Assembly (NCBI GenBank): GCA_963691705.1
Contig: OY829537.1
Coordinates: 40,675,514-40,739,513 of the forward strand
Source: Viola odorata
Lineage: Eukaryota > Streptophyta > Magnoliopsida > Malpighiales > Violaceae
Direction of reading: 5' to 3'
Length of the DNA: 64,000 bases
Both the position numbers and the translations under genes were made by a program. The notes beneath the pieces were generated by a model that was not told the origin of the DNA, searched no databases, and saw only the letters and a list, made by a program, of their open reading frames with translations. This document shows positions 23,072 through 35,108 of the stretch, piece by piece; the stretch's first letter is position 1; the number at the start of each line of letters is the position of its first letter.

Positions 23072-24018
23072 CACATCTTCTTCACTACTCTCGGTTCCTT
23101 CCTCCTTCGATTCATTCTCATCATCACCCATCTAATTTTCACTTTCGGTTTCATAGTTACCCTCGTGGATGACGGGTTAGGGGTTTATTTTGGTGGAGGG
23201 TTAGAGGGATTACTCTTGGTGTAAGATGTGTAGTGTTTTGGGTTGGGTGTCACGGTTTTGGAATCCTTTGGGGTTGGTTGATCTTTGGGGTAAGACTTCC
23301 ATGGTGTTTTCGGGGTTTAAGAGTAGGGTTGGGTTGTGTTTCGGCTCGGGTAGGTCTTCTTCTTTGTGGATTCGTATGCTTCCACTTTTAGGGCATAGTG
23401 AAGCATAGTTTCCAAATGATCAAGCTCCTTCAGCTCAAGTTTGTATCTAATCTGTTCATTGAGGCCATTGAGGAACCATGCCATGGTGACTTCTTCACCC
23501 TCTTCGGTCTCGGTCTTAATGAGAAGTTCCTCTAAGTCATTGAAATATTCACCCACTGACTTGGAACCTTACTTGAGGCCTTGTAACTTATTTTGCAAGT
23601 CCCGTTTGTGGTTCGCGGGAATAAACCTTGCCCTCATTACCCACTTCATTTCTTCCCAATCCCGAATGGCATTCATTTCCCCTCTTTCCTTACATACTTT
23701 CTCCCACCAACTAACGACATAATCATCAAACTCCATGGCCGTTAGTTTGCTTTTCTTCTCATCCGAATAGCGATGACAATTAAAAATGCGTTGATTTTTC
23801 CCTTCCCATTTAAGGTACTCTGAAGGATCGGTGGTGCCCCTAAAGGTAGGAATTTGCACCTTTATGCCACTCAACTTGTCATCAACCCTAGGCTCTTGCG
23901 GCCTCTCAAAATGCTCTCCAAACTGTGGTGCTCAGTTTTTTTGCTAGAGTTTCATCAAAGTCATCATTAGCGGCCTCATAAAGGTCCTCGTAGTACTCAC
24001 GTGTTTGGTGGGGCGTGG
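23072..24018 (-). pseudogene. gag of element A, middle and 3' part
   Basis: The minus strand continues element A beyond B. A capsid-like segment (23874-23569) has D-P-S-E-Y-L-K-W-E and S-W-W-E-K-V. It is followed, after a stop and with M-G-E-Y at 23556, by the capsid C-terminal part, and then by an acidic E/D-rich stretch leading to the protease at 15123. A further segment with Y-E-D-L-Y-E-A-A lies at 24000-23910. At least two in-frame stops break it. The homologous protein is the gag of element B. Confidence 0.8.
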
Positions 24019-25460
24019 TGATACGATCCTGGCTAGGCCAAGATGCGCATAAGTGACGATCTTGTTCTTCTCTCGATTTGGTTTGCGGAATTAAACAAAT
24101 CCCTCCTTGAACGCTCCATTTAATCAATTAGCATCCCATACTACTAATTGAGGTTAATGTAAGAATCACTCTCACCGTTAGAACTCCTTTGATTGCTTAG
24201 TACTTGACTAGCGCCTAAGGTCCAATTCGCAAGCGTCGCACCAACGAATCCTCTTTACTGAGATTGAGTCCGCCCAATCCCCAAAGAAACTGAATCACAC
24301 GATTTTGAAGCTTGAGTCGCACAAGCTCCAAGGTCCGAATCACACGAACCCTAACGATTGAGTCACACAATCGCTAAGCATACCTTGTGCACCTCCCACG
24401 CCGAATCACTCCCACGCCACACTAAGGAATCACGCCACACGTCTTCGCAGATCCACGCTTGAGTCACATAAACGCACACACGAACAACGCACACTAGCTC
24501 ACGCCCCTCTCACGCCTTGAGTCACACAAGTCGCCACGCTCTGCTAGCCCTAACCGAGTCACACGACTAAGTTACACAAGGACGGCTTGCTCCGAAATCA
24601 AGAGAATAAGATGGTAGAATGGTGAATGGAAATTTGGTATAGGGATTTATGTGAAAACTCTGATTGATTCTATTAATAACAAAGCAAGCCTTTAAATAGG
24701 CGTTTTACAATACTAGTCTTACAAGAAATAGAACTACTAATTAGAATAGAACTCCTATCTATAATTAAACTCTAACAAAGTAATAAATAATGGTAATAAT
24801 AATCTAATCAGCTCATCCAAGTCCTCTCATAGGCGTCCACCCGCTCTTCTTGCTCAAATCGAACTCCTTCTCCTAGTCGCATTAGAACTTGGTCTTTCCT
24901 TGTCGTACTGAAATTCCTCTCGAGCCTTCTCTTGATTGGCTCGTGCGTTTCCACTCAAAATCGGTCCAGAATTATCTCCTTGACTTAGGTTCCCATTTCA
25001 ATTGGAATTACTCAAAAATCTCGAACCGTTTTTATTTTGGCTCATGGTCAATATTGCCTTGACGGATTGCGTTCCCACTATGCATGCTGATTTCTTGACT
25101 CGAGCCCGACTTTGATTCCCTGGTCTGATTGAGCTGATTTTTGGACATGATATTCCTAACATCTTGAGGTGTCTTTTATTTTTGTAATTAGTCAATTCGG
25201 AGTTCATCTTGACCACCAAATCATTTCTGGACTCTAACGTAGCCATAGGTGCCTCTTGCGTCTTGCCCTCGCACCTTTCTTGCTCAAACACACGCCTCCC
25301 TCGTGCGTTTCTCTTCATGATCACCCTGTGGGCTCTAGCTACACTCACTAAGCTCTTGGTAGCTTGTCTAGCTCGCTCCCTTACGTGCCTTAGCTCAACC
25401 CATACTCGCTTCTCGCCATTAGCGCATTCTAGGGTTCGATGCGATCCTATAATCGTATCA
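24019..25460 (-). mobile_element. Solo LTR C of a third gypsy family, TSD CGTGG
   Basis: The plus strand reads TGATACGATCC ... AATCGTATCA, flanked by CGTGG at 24014-24018 and 25461-25465, a perfect 5-bp duplication. On the minus strand the LTR starts with an open frame (about 150 codons, stop at 24998) beginning D-T-I-I-G, matching the D-T-I-P entry into LTR coding in element B, so the orientation is minus. A TATTTAAAG box lies near 24690. It interrupts the N-terminal gag region of element A. LTR C shares only termini and layout with LTRs A, B and G. Confidence 0.88.
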
Positions 25461-25465
25461 CGTGG

Positions 25466-25934
25466 TACTAGCATGGTAGTGGGGAATTAGAGGTCTGCTA
25501 CTTGATGCGTGGAAGTCCTTTTGGACATGATTGCCTTTGTTGTATTTCTTCCAGATGGACTGCATTTGTCCTTCAGATATGGCTAGTTTAGAAGGAGGTG
25601 GGGCTTGCTTTCGGGTCTCCGTGGTGATAACAATTGGGAAGCCACGACTGGCTGCCCTCTTGAAGTCACCTCTCAAGGGCCCATCCTCCTCATCACTATC
25701 AATGTCGCCATCTTCCTCGATTTCACAAATGACTTGCTCCTTATGTGAGCCCTCATGGGGTTTAAGAGGAAGGCCTCTTGGAGTTATCGGAGGCTTGATA
25801 GTCTCCTCTATTAGGGTTAGCCTTATCTTTGATTTGGTCACAACTATTTTTAATTCGGCTAAGGCGGCAAGAATTTGGTCAAGGACTTCGGCATTTTTAC
25901 TACCACTAGAACTAGCTCCACTTCGGTTTGACAT
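25466..25934 (-). pseudogene. gag N-terminus of element A
   Basis: The frame starts with ATG at 25934 (M-S-N-R-S-G) and runs to the C insertion point at 25465. It contains an early helix (V-L-D-Q-I-L-A-A-L-A-E-L) and an acidic patch (E-E-D-G-D-I-D-S-D-E-E-D), as in the gag N-terminus of B. The reading frame continues on the other side of C with changes. Confidence 0.75.
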
Positions 25935-26811
25935 TATGAAGGATGTACCTGCACACTCAACCAAACGTTAGTAAAATAATCTCTCCCTCACGTGTTTGAA
26001 CACTCGTGTTTGATCACTCATAAAAGATAGCCTCACAAATTGCTCAAGAAACCTTACACAAATGGATGGCTCACCGCGCAACCCTTGCCACAATCAACCT
26101 TGTGATTCAAGTCAAGCGTTTGTTCACAACTATCTTCACAAATACTCAAGAGATAATACGGGGAAGACTCAGCAAAGGATCAAGAAGACTATAAGACTCA
26201 TGGAAGGTTGAAGAAATTTCCTCTTTTTTTTTAAAGGGGTTTAGGACTTGAGTTTAGGACTTGGTTTAAGACTCAAGAAGGAGAAGATGACGTCTGGACT
26301 CGAGAAGAAGAGGACGTCCTAGACTTGGGGTAAAAGTGGGGCACACTTGGTTAGGAATGTTCTCTTTTAATAAGGGAATGTTTGTCACTTTAGTCTAAAG
26401 GTCAAGGCATTAGGTGTGTGGTGTAGGGCTGTAAGCCTAGCTTGCCTTAAATGGCAAGGAAGGAGGGTACTCTTGGACTTTTGATGCCAGCCAAGTGGAG
26501 GAAAATATTAGTTTTTAGGGAAACACTTGGGTTAAAACTTTTGTGTAAACTTTTTGGATCAAAACACTAAGTACCAAGAACACCAAGAACACAAGATGAA
26601 CACCAACATGAACACCCAAATGATTTTCAGAATTTTTTGATCTTTTGACCTAGCCAAGGTGATCACAACAAACATCCAAATGCTCACTTGCACTAGGGTT
26701 TATGATAGACAATTAATAAGGGAGTTTTGGCAGAAAATCGAAGCTTTTGGATAAACAAAATGATGGTCAAACTAGACAACTCGCAAGGCGGCCAAGAGCT
26801 CCGCTACCACT
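25935..26811 (-). other. Leader of element A with primer-binding site
   Basis: This is the untranslated leader between the 5' LTR and gag. The primer-binding site TGGTAGCGGAGCTC (minus) is at 26796-26809, two bases from the LTR end at 26812. No other ORF is present. Confidence 0.7.
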
Positions 26812-28246
26812 TGTTATGATCTGGCCTAGGGTAAGTAAGCCGAATAATTTATATGTCGGCTAAATCGAAATGTCACTAGTGATAACCTGAACAACAATCT
26901 TATTGTCAACCTGAAGAAGCAGCTTTCGCCACCACGGACCCAAGCTTATTATAAACACAGATAGACACCCGATAACTCAACTTTAAAGGCATTGCATGCC
27001 CCTAAAGCTGCTGAAAAACTATTGAGCCATTGACCCCTGCTATCTTGGAATACAACACTTGTCGTTGAGCGGAAATAGCTATGGCTGAATGTCCCGTCAA
27101 AGTTTACAGCCACCTAATCCTTTGCCGAAACCTGCCATGAAACATCAAGATGCACCTTGGTCAACATAGGTTGTAACTCCTGCAAAGTTGTCGCCACATT
27201 ATGGTAATTAGCTATATCAGGCCATAAGCCTCATATTTTTAGTCGATAGGGGAAATGAGTCCAAACAGACCAACAATGATATGATCCGACCTAGGGTAAG
27301 TAAGCCGAATAATATATGGAGCTTATGGAGGACCTAGCCTAGGGAGTTAACTAGTAGAACCCAACTAGATTACGGAGGAAACAACAAGACACGGACGAGC
27401 AGCGGTAAAATAACAAAAGGAAAGATGGAAAGGAAGGATGTTACCCGGATTGAGAAATTGTATGGATGGATCGAAGGGTGTATGGCAAGAAGCGATGAAC
27501 AAACATGTAACCCGTTGATTCACAAAAGTCGTCAAGATAATTACAAACTTTGATTTCCCGGAGGGAGATCGGGAGGAGTGTTCTCAACTCAAGTGATCCC
27601 TCTCCAAGAAGAAATGATGAGTTAAGGACTTAGGTGATAAAGGAATGAGTGTTCTTAACTTTACAAATATCACTCAAGTCTAAAACTAACTAAGAAAAGA
27701 AAGAACGAGCTATTTATACTAAGATGAAAAAAAATGTCAAGTTTCAGAAGTTGAAGATTTTCCTGGCATCATTACACCAAGAGGACGGCGTGATGATCCC
27801 CATTCTAGTAGGGTTGAAGACTATGCAAAATAGGCTGGTGTGATGACGCCACAGGGACGACGTGATGACGCCCATTCCAGTAGGGTGTGGTAGGCGCCGG
27901 TGTGATGACGCCTATTCCAATAGGGTGAGGTAGACGGCGGCGTGATGATGCTGAGAGGCCGGTGTGATGACGCCTATTCCAGTAGGGTGAAAACCAGGCC
28001 GTTCATGCCAGCGTGATAACGCCGAGAGGGTGGCATGATGAAGTCGGCTCCAGCAGGTCTTCAACTAGGCAAAAGTCCTTGGCATGGTGTGCGATCACTA
28101 TAACAATCCGATCCTTGGCCTTGGAGGGTTCCTTTCTTATCTTAGCTTCAAACCACAAGATCAATCTCCTTGCCATGTTGCGTGTGATTGGTCTTAGGGG
28201 CATGGTGTCTTGAGCTTCGAGGGTAGGCGCGGTTAGGATCACATCT
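26812..28246 (-). repeat. 5' LTR of element A, carrying a duplicated LINE-LTR block
   Basis: The 36 bp at 26812-26847 (TGTTATGATCTGGCC onward) are the LTR end next to the primer site. Then 26848-27276 is a copy of the LINE fragment from 10280-10708, including a copy of AACAA at 27272-27276. Then 27277-28246 is a full LTR starting again TGATATGATCC. The LTR has extra GGCGTGATGACGCC palindromes compared with its partner (27770-28030). Confidence 0.85.
27765..28030. repeat. Palindrome array GGCGTGATGACGCC in LTR A
   Basis: Repeated units of about 40-50 bp contain GGCGTGATGACGCC-like words followed by (T/C)ATTCCAGTAGGGT. There are about six copies here and about four in the partner LTR (11230-11405), so copy number has changed since insertion. 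Confidence 0.8.
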
Positions 28247-28251
28247 AACAA

Positions 28252-28590
28252 GCATAATCGAAAATGAGAGACCAATCAAAGGCCTTGTTCCACATGACTA
28301 GACCTGAACTATTACTTAAAAGTAAGTTCAAAGAAGTTTTCCACAACAGTAGGGTAAAGAATGCGATTCCAAACCATTGCAGCGCGAGAAAAATCACAAA
28401 ACACGTAGGTGAGGGACTCCTCCTCTAATTGACAAATCTTGCACGTTGGCATTTCTGCAATGTGAAGATGTTCTTAGTGAGGAGCTTTTTATGTGCGTAC
28501 AACCAAAGAAAGAAGCGAATGCATTGTGCACCCCGCCATTGCCAACAATTCTTCCAATCTGAAGAAGACACTTCGTCACCCAGAATGTTA
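28252..28590 (-). pseudogene. LINE remnant: zinc-finger (zf-RVT-like) region
   Basis: The minus strand encodes a decayed domain with W-R-G-A-Q-C-I-R-F-F-L-W-L, H-K-K-L-L-T-K-N and a following Cys-containing part, the pattern of the reverse-transcriptase zinc-binding region of plant non-LTR elements. It is the upstream half of the LINE whose RNase H part is at 10130-10708. Element A sits between them with matching AACAA flanks. Confidence 0.7.
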
Positions 28591-28845
28591 AGGAGTTAAT
28601 AAGCTCATATAGGAGAATTTTTCCCTAGCTTACGTGAAGGTTTGGGCATTCCCTTCTCTATGAGGAACTATAAGAGCATTCCCTCATTTCACTTCTCCCT
28701 TTTTTGGAACTTTGTGAGGAATTACATGAGCATTCTTTCGTCCCACATCTCCTCTTTCTTCGATGTGATTATGTGTTGTCGTGCCGAAGTTATGATGATG
28801 TGATTGCATTTGTTGTGATCTCTTTGTCATAGTGGCGCACGTGTA
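28591..28845. other. Spacer without recognisable features
   Basis: Contains a loose repeat of GAGGAA(C/T)TA(T/C)A(A/T)GAGCATTC around 28660 and 28710. No gene is seen. Confidence 0.4.
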
Positions 28846-29200
28846 CTGTTATCAGACCGGACCGGTTCAGCAAGGTTTTTTTAGGTTTCCGATTCGATTT
28901 AGCTATCTGACCGGATATGCATGCTAACTGGGTTCGACCAGTCAATTTTCACACAACCGGCGAGCCGGTTGGTTCAATGCTTCTTTTCCAAAACGACGTC
29001 ATTTTGGTATTTTTTTATTTTATTTTTTGGAAATTTTTGAAATTTTGATGGGCCGGCCCATTACTGACATTGACCCAGCCATTTCAATCCGGTTCAATTA
29101 TCTAAGATTGAACGGTTCAAAATGGTTCAACATCTACAATCCGGTTGAACCAGATAATTTTCATTTCCGGTTTGCTGTCCGGTCCGGTTCTGATAACTAT
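28846..29200. mobile_element. Mutator-like MITE, TSD GCGCACGTGTA
   Basis: The ends pair as GTTATCAGA-CCGGACCGG on the left and its near-complement CCGGTCCGGTTCTGATAAC on the right. GCGCACGTGTA lies at 28835-28845 and again at 29201-29211, an 11-bp duplication in the range Mutator-like elements make. It is rich in CCGGTT/AACCGG words and has no transposase. Confidence 0.75.
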
Positions 29201-30006
29201 GCGCACGTGTATCGGTAAAGTAGTGTGTGTGAGTACCCCCAGGTTAGTAAACCGTCTAACCTGTGAAGGTGAAAATGAGGGTATAGTGCAACTTTGAGAT
29301 GAGATTAATCGGTTACAATTGGGATTCGAAAATATACATAAGCTGATGGTGAGGATAGTGGGACAAGTTCTAAAACGTCTAAACAATTGTTGCTACCCGG
29401 ATTTTGACATTTTGTCATAGCATTTCCGCATTTTTTATCGCTCGTTCTATTATTAACCCTTTTTATGTCAATCATATTTTTATTATCGTCTATCTACTAT
29501 TTATTTATTTTATTTCGTGTCATTTCATTTTATTCTGCTTATTTCATATTTTGCTGTTTTATTTCGTCCGAACTTCTATCGGTTCCGAGCAAGATAACTT
29601 GGACCATAGATCGAACATTTCCATCTATTTACTATTTATTATTTATTTTGTCTATTTACTGTTTATTATTTTATTTGTTTCGTGTCGTTTTATTTTATTC
29701 CGTATTTTTAGTATTTTTTTGTTCAATTTCAAATGAGACTTCTCGTGCCATTGGCTCAAACCAAACGGTTCATAAACACCATTTATCAACCCTTACCATC
29801 ACATTAATGCATCTTCTCCCTCACGCCTCGCCGACCGCCCACTGCAATCGCCGAACTCCCTCGGCCAGCCATCCTCGTCGACCTTTACCCTCAACATTTA
29901 ATGCCACCATTAATGCGACCATCATCACGCCTCATCGACGCGTTTGATCATCATCACCTCCCTTTCCAAACCGCCTCATCTCCTCCTTCCTGAGCACACT
30001 CTCTCC

Positions 30007-30018
30007 CTCTATAAATAC
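30007..30018 (+). promoter_or_regulatory. TATA box in the plus-strand LTR
   Basis: CTCTATAAATACCC follows a C/T-rich stretch (CTCTCTCCCT), a typical plant core promoter arrangement. Confidence 0.55.
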
Positions 30019-30589
30019 CCATCATCAACACAAACAGAAGGGGGGCCGGAGGCCGGATCTCCGACGCAATCCTCTCGAGCAAACACCAAGGTAACTTCTC
30101 CTCCTCTTTTCTTGTTTATGCCATGAATTAATTAACTGTTTATGTCTAAAATTAATGGATTGTCGTAGCCAGATTAATTGATTTTGTAGCCGGTGTTGGC
30201 CGGATTGTTGCTTGATGATTGTGGCCGGATTGATTGATCACTTGAATTAATTAAATTAATCGATTGATTGCGTTAATTAATTAATTGATTGCTTGGCTGG
30301 ATTAATTGATGGATTGCGGCTTGGTTTAATTGATTACTTGGCCGGATTTTTTTTGCTTATTGTGGCCGATTTTGTGGTTGTTTGCTTGGCCGGATTTGCT
30401 GGCTGCCTTCGTTTATTGTTGTTCAGCCGCCGGCAAGAAGAAGATGACAATTTTGCTCTGTTGCCACTGCTATTCCGCCGCCGCTGCTGCTCCGTCTCCG
30501 CTGTTGCTTCGTTGTCGTTGCTCCGTGGCCGCTGCTTGTTGTTCTGGTTTCGAGAGGAAGAAGATGAAGTTTGGCTGGGTTTGGTTTGG

Positions 30590-30820
30590 GTTTGTCTTTG
30601 GGCTGGCTTGGTTAGACAGTGGGCCGACTGGCTTGAGCCGGCCCGTCAGCCAAAAGGAAGTAGGTTGCGACTTGGCTTGAAATGTGGGCCGGCTGGGTTG
30701 AGTCGGCCCATCAAGAAGAAAAGAGCTTGTATGCCGGCTTGGGCCTGCTGGTTTGAGTCGGCCCATCTGGGTTTGTGTTGGTTGTTGGTTTGAGCCGGCC
30801 CATCAGGGATTTGGGTTGGC
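30590..30820. repeat. Minisatellite with GGCCCATC core
   Basis: The word TTGAG(C/T)CGGCCC(A/G)TC occurs four times (near 30631, 30698, 30752 and 30790), each preceded by GGGCCGGCTGG- or GGGCCTGCTGG-like sequence. The ORFs reported across it are products of the repeat. Confidence 0.75.
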
Positions 30821-32809
30821 TGCCCCGTGTACACATTTTATTTATTTCGTTCGACGCTTTTCCATATATATATATGCTTGTATACATGACTATTTAGAAT
30901 TGCTATAATTTTAAAATTAATCCATTTGCATGAGTAGTAACCTATTTTAATTACTCGCTTTAATTAATTGTCGTAGATGAATGTCTTTTAATTTACGCTT
31001 ATAATGAATGTGTTGCGTGCGCGGCTTCGACCCCACTCCCTGTTTTTTTCTCTTTTTCAACTTGTTTTCCCACATTCATATAAAATGATACTTTGCTAGT
31101 TTATGCATGATTAGGATCACCTAGTTAACAGGATTAATCATGCATGGCCCGATGATGATAGTAGGGTCGCCGCTTTAGTAAGATTGATAAAACTGTAGTA
31201 ATTTCACCTAATTAATTTTGCATGTAATCGGGTTAATTTTAAACTCGACGAAACTTAACTAGAGTAGGTATGCAACCAACCCTTTTATTTTCTTAGAGAA
31301 TTAAAACATTTATTTTCCTTTTACCACTCGACAAATAATTAGGATAAAATCAATCCAAACCAAAGTAAGAACTAAAGCGGCGAATCCCTTGAGGGCCCTA
31401 ATTACTTGTTCTTTCAACATGATTTTCAAACACCTCTTATTTTACTGGTAACCTTTTTAGGATGAGACTCGAGTGCCTAACACCTTCCCGAGTCCATAAA
31501 TCGACCTCGAATCGTAGTTCTCGGGTTAAGACCCTTTCTTTTTGTGCCTTAGCTTTTTTATTGCTTTCTTCCTTTTTCCAGACTTTAGGTTTCCCTAAAC
31601 ATTTAGAAATAAGTAGGGTGGCGACTTCATTGTACTTTGTTGTATTTTTTCGTCAAGTATCCGCTCGCGAGGGGGTACAACAACAATCTTTCTTACCTGC
31701 ATTGGGTTTCACCTTTTGCCTATCTACGTCGAGATCTTGTACTTCAAATTGGGTGATTCCGGGTTGAGTATAAAAATGTAGGTAAGCTTACTCTCAAAGT
31801 GGTTGATTACTCTTTGGACGTCAACTCGAAACCTGTCTCGATGAGCCATCCAAATCGGGAGCCTAACTCTTTAGCCTTGCATGTCACATATCATGCATCA
31901 TAAGTCATCTATATCATGACCTCCTAACGTAGACTAATGAAGCATGATTTATATTGCGCATTTGTTTGCAATATCCCCTTAGTGTAAATATGCATGTCCC
32001 TACCTTTTATCTGCTAGCCCTACTTTTAAATGATGTCGCTTTGCACAAACGATTCAGAACTGTGCTTGGTTTGATTTCTCTTTGTGATAGGCAGACAATC
32101 TTCACAAATTCAACCGTAATTTTAATCAATCTTTCATGAAATTGACATCATTTGAATTGAAAATAACATGATTGTTGTGACCAACTTTGATGTGTGCTAA
32201 CGTTTAATCAATCCTAAAGCGTTAAATTATTTGCATGTTTGTATAAACCTTGCGTGTTTTTTCTTGGTTCTTCATCGTGTCCTTTTTGTACATTTTCAAT
32301 CGTTTTCCAAAATTTCTTTTCTTCTTTCTTTCTTTTTTCGCGAATCTCGTTATAAAAAATGTGAAAATGCCAAAACCATTAAAACTTGTCAAAACTCAAA
32401 CGAGTAGGGTGCCTAACACCTTTTCTATTTGTTAAGGTCCCCGAATTCAAGATGTCTATTTCGCAAGCCAGTGTGTTTTCATGTAAACAACGCTTTTTGG
32501 ATAAAGAGTCAGATCAATTGTGTTTTATGTTAAATTGGCATTATACCGGTTTTTTCTTAAAATATGATAAACAATAATTTTCTTTATTTTCTATGATTAA
32601 TGTAGTAGCGACTCTAATTATTTCACATGCGTTGTGTCTTGTGAATTTAAGTCTAAACATTTATTTAATGAAATATTTTATCGCAAGACTTTAATAAATA
32701 AATAACCGAAAATAAAAATAGGGTTTAGATTCCATGTTCACAATCAAAACATAAATCAAAAAAATAAATAAAATAGGAAAGGGATTGAAATCGAGAATTT
32801 TTTTTTATT

Positions 32810-33235
32810 CTTATAATGGATGTATAGTGAGGATAGCATGACATTAACATTTTACTATAAATTTAAGCACCTACCATTAGAATTGATATATGTAGTTTTG
32901 ATTATTAGATTCGAGTTGACATTAACATTATGGCACCTAATCCTTATAATAAATGTATAGTTATGATTATATTAGATTCAAGTTGGCGTTAGCATTAGCC
33001 TACTAATTTATAAACTTATAATCAACTTATAATCTTTACAATTGATGTATAGTTATGCCTATTAAATTCAATAACTAAGGTGATATTAGCATTAAACTAT
33101 TAATTTAGGAACTAATTTTTATAATAGATGTATTATGATTATTAGATTCAATATTCGAGGTGACATTAACAATATATATGACAACAAATTAAGGAATTAA
33201 TCCGTGGTTATATGATAATTTGATTTAATACCCAA
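32810..33235. repeat. Degenerate repeat of about 85-100 bp
   Basis: Loose copies of CTTATAATRGATGTATAGTTATGATTATTAGATTC, each followed by (A/G)AGGTGACATTAACATTA, recur about five times. They are clearly related but heavily diverged. Confidence 0.6.
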
Positions 33236-35108
33236 GGTGTATATGTATATTTGGATCTGGGGTTTATGGCATGAGTATAGGGTATGAGTATGAGAGTTTG
33301 AAGTTTAATTACTTTAATTAATAGAAACATTTAAATAATAATAAAATTCTAAATTCTAAATTACATATTTAGTTAATTTTGATCAACTTGGGATTTTGAT
33401 CAATTTTTTTTGGTTTTATAAAAAAATGTTATATATTTGCCAAACTCGATATCAGAAAATAATTTCATTTACTCAATACTAGTTGAAATATTAAAAATGA
33501 AATATAATTAAAACTTTCAGTCCATTTATAGAATCAGGAAAGTATGCTCGTTTAATCATTTTTTTATTAGAAACAAATAATATAAAAGAAATAAAAGGGA
33601 AAACGTATCAAAGCATTTTGATCTACCAGACTAGGGATCGAATCCCATGTCTCCTATATGTGTGCGGAACACTTGCTACAAAGAAAGGGTGTGTGACAGG
33701 TTACTTGAGGTGGAGGATGGGTTTAATTTTTCCAGAAATAACGAATGTATCGACGAGCTGAATAGTTGTGTAGTTAAGACGAGAGTTCTCATTGATAATT
33801 TCCCGTTGGTAATTTCCGTTATAGACGGGATTTGCCCGTCGGTATTAACTTTCTTTTTCGTAGTGATAATTATGATTAAAGATTTTCAACATTTTTGTAC
33901 TTTCTCTAAAATATTATATAAGCTAGATTACAAAAATATTCTATAGTAGACTCATTAAAGACTAAACGAAGGGGAGTGTCATTAGGTAATGGTAGAAATA
34001 TAATGCATCATCACGGGGAGTTTAATACATTAGTTTTTACCTGAGTATAAGGTTTAAAATGATATAAAAATTAACAGAGGGTCTTATTAATAAAGTTTAT
34101 TTGAGTATAGGGTTTAAAATGTTATTAACCCATAAATTTCATGTATCCTGCAATTGTATATCTACTTAAGTTCTATGCATGGGCTATTGAAGGTGACCAC
34201 TACGTCCCGTTAGTTAAATTACTCAAAATGGACGGAAAATGTAATTTGAGTGAAAAATATAGTTCAGATGAGGTTGAGTAAGCGTTTTATAGATCAAGAG
34301 AGGTATTTAATTTTCGCGAATAGTTTAGAGAATAAAAAGTTAATTAGAGATTTCACAAAAGAGAGACAATTATAAAATGTTGTTTTTTTTAGCTTTACCA
34401 GCAATTTTGGATCAGCTACATAATTTTTTTTATAAAAATGAATTTGGTATAAAACCAATAGTAGTTATTGGTACTAATAGTGTCCACGCACTATATGAAG
34501 GGACACTTTCTTATTGTTATATATTTTTTATCTCTCATATTATTAGTATATGAAATTGTTGTCAAGGCATTGCCACGTCGGCAAAATGATGATGCACCAT
34601 GCCATGTCAGTAAATGAATAAAACCGTTTAGGTGTAGGGTTGTTCGAGGGTTCAAATTTCAACCAATTTTGTGAACAGAAGGATTGAATTCAACCAAAAA
34701 TTAGTAAATGAGTCAAACTAAAACGATTATTTGAGTGCATAGATCGGAAATAAGTTAAATAACACTAATATTTATTTTTTATAAGCAAAATAACACTAAC
34801 CTTGTGTAAATCATTGTATACCCAAAAGAGTACATCTTTGCATTGCCTTCGTAGCAAATGTGCACATCCAAAACGAGCAATTAATTTGCCATGGAGATTG
34901 ATTATTTTGAGGTTCAAGAATATAAAAGGAAAACAAGCAATTCCACATTCATTTTACACCGTTGTGATCCACCGACGAGTTGCTGATCACCATTCACTAC
35001 CACATTCAAGGGCAGGGCGGTTTTATTAACCTACTTCAGACATGATTAGCTTGCAACAGAACAGAACACCAAAATCAACACAACTTGTTGATCTTCAGTG
35101 CCCAATCT
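33236..35108. other. AT-rich intergenic stretch downstream of the aminotransferase gene
   Basis: I see no gene. A tRNA-like B-box word (GGGATCGAATCCC, near 33633) and a similar one (GAGGGTTCAAATTTC, near 34642) could be SINE relics, but no A box or tail is evident. Confidence 0.4.

Larger units (their letters stand above)
10709..28246 (-). mobile_element. Ty3/gypsy element A (host of nested B and C), TSD AACAA
   Basis: This is a minus-strand chromovirus-like gypsy element. The left end TGATATGATCC and the right end GGATCACATCT (last base changed from the expected A) are flanked by AACAA at 10704-10708 and 28247-28251. It carries both LTRs, a primer-binding site (26796-26809), gag and pol, and is interrupted by element B (15129-23066) and solo LTR C (24019-25460). 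Without the inserts it would be roughly 7.7 kb. Its LTRs differ by many substitutions and indels, so it is older than B. It inserted into a LINE remnant of the same orientation. Confidence 0.85.
29388..32605 (+). mobile_element. Tat/Ogre-like LTR, plus strand, probably solo
   Basis: It starts TGTTGCTACCCGGATTTTGA, resembling the terminus at 2887. A TATA box (CTATAAATACC) lies about 620 bp inside. A GT donor-like AAG-GTAACT follows at 30089, then GC-rich repeats and a long repeat-poor tail. Near 32606 AGTAGCGACTCTAA resembles the start of an Ogre-type primer-binding site, so I place the LTR end there. Without gag or pol next to it, this is either a solo LTR or the edge of a deleted element. 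The family and the right end are uncertain. Confidence 0.45.

Noticed and set aside
24998..25474. Stand-alone 158-residue gene
   Set aside because: It starts at the boundary of solo LTR C and is the LTR-encoded polyprotein tail of that family.
29404..29947. Hydrophobic ORFs in the plus-strand LTR
   Set aside because: They come from TTTATTTT-rich sequence upstream of the TATA box, with no conserved motif.
30293..30834. Several overlapping ORFs on both strands
   Set aside because: They lie in the GGCCCATC minisatellite and GC-rich repeat, and are open on both strands by composition.
33630..33650. Possible tRNA or SINE from the word GGGATCGAATCCC
   Set aside because: Only a B-box-like word is present; no A box, cloverleaf or tail was found.
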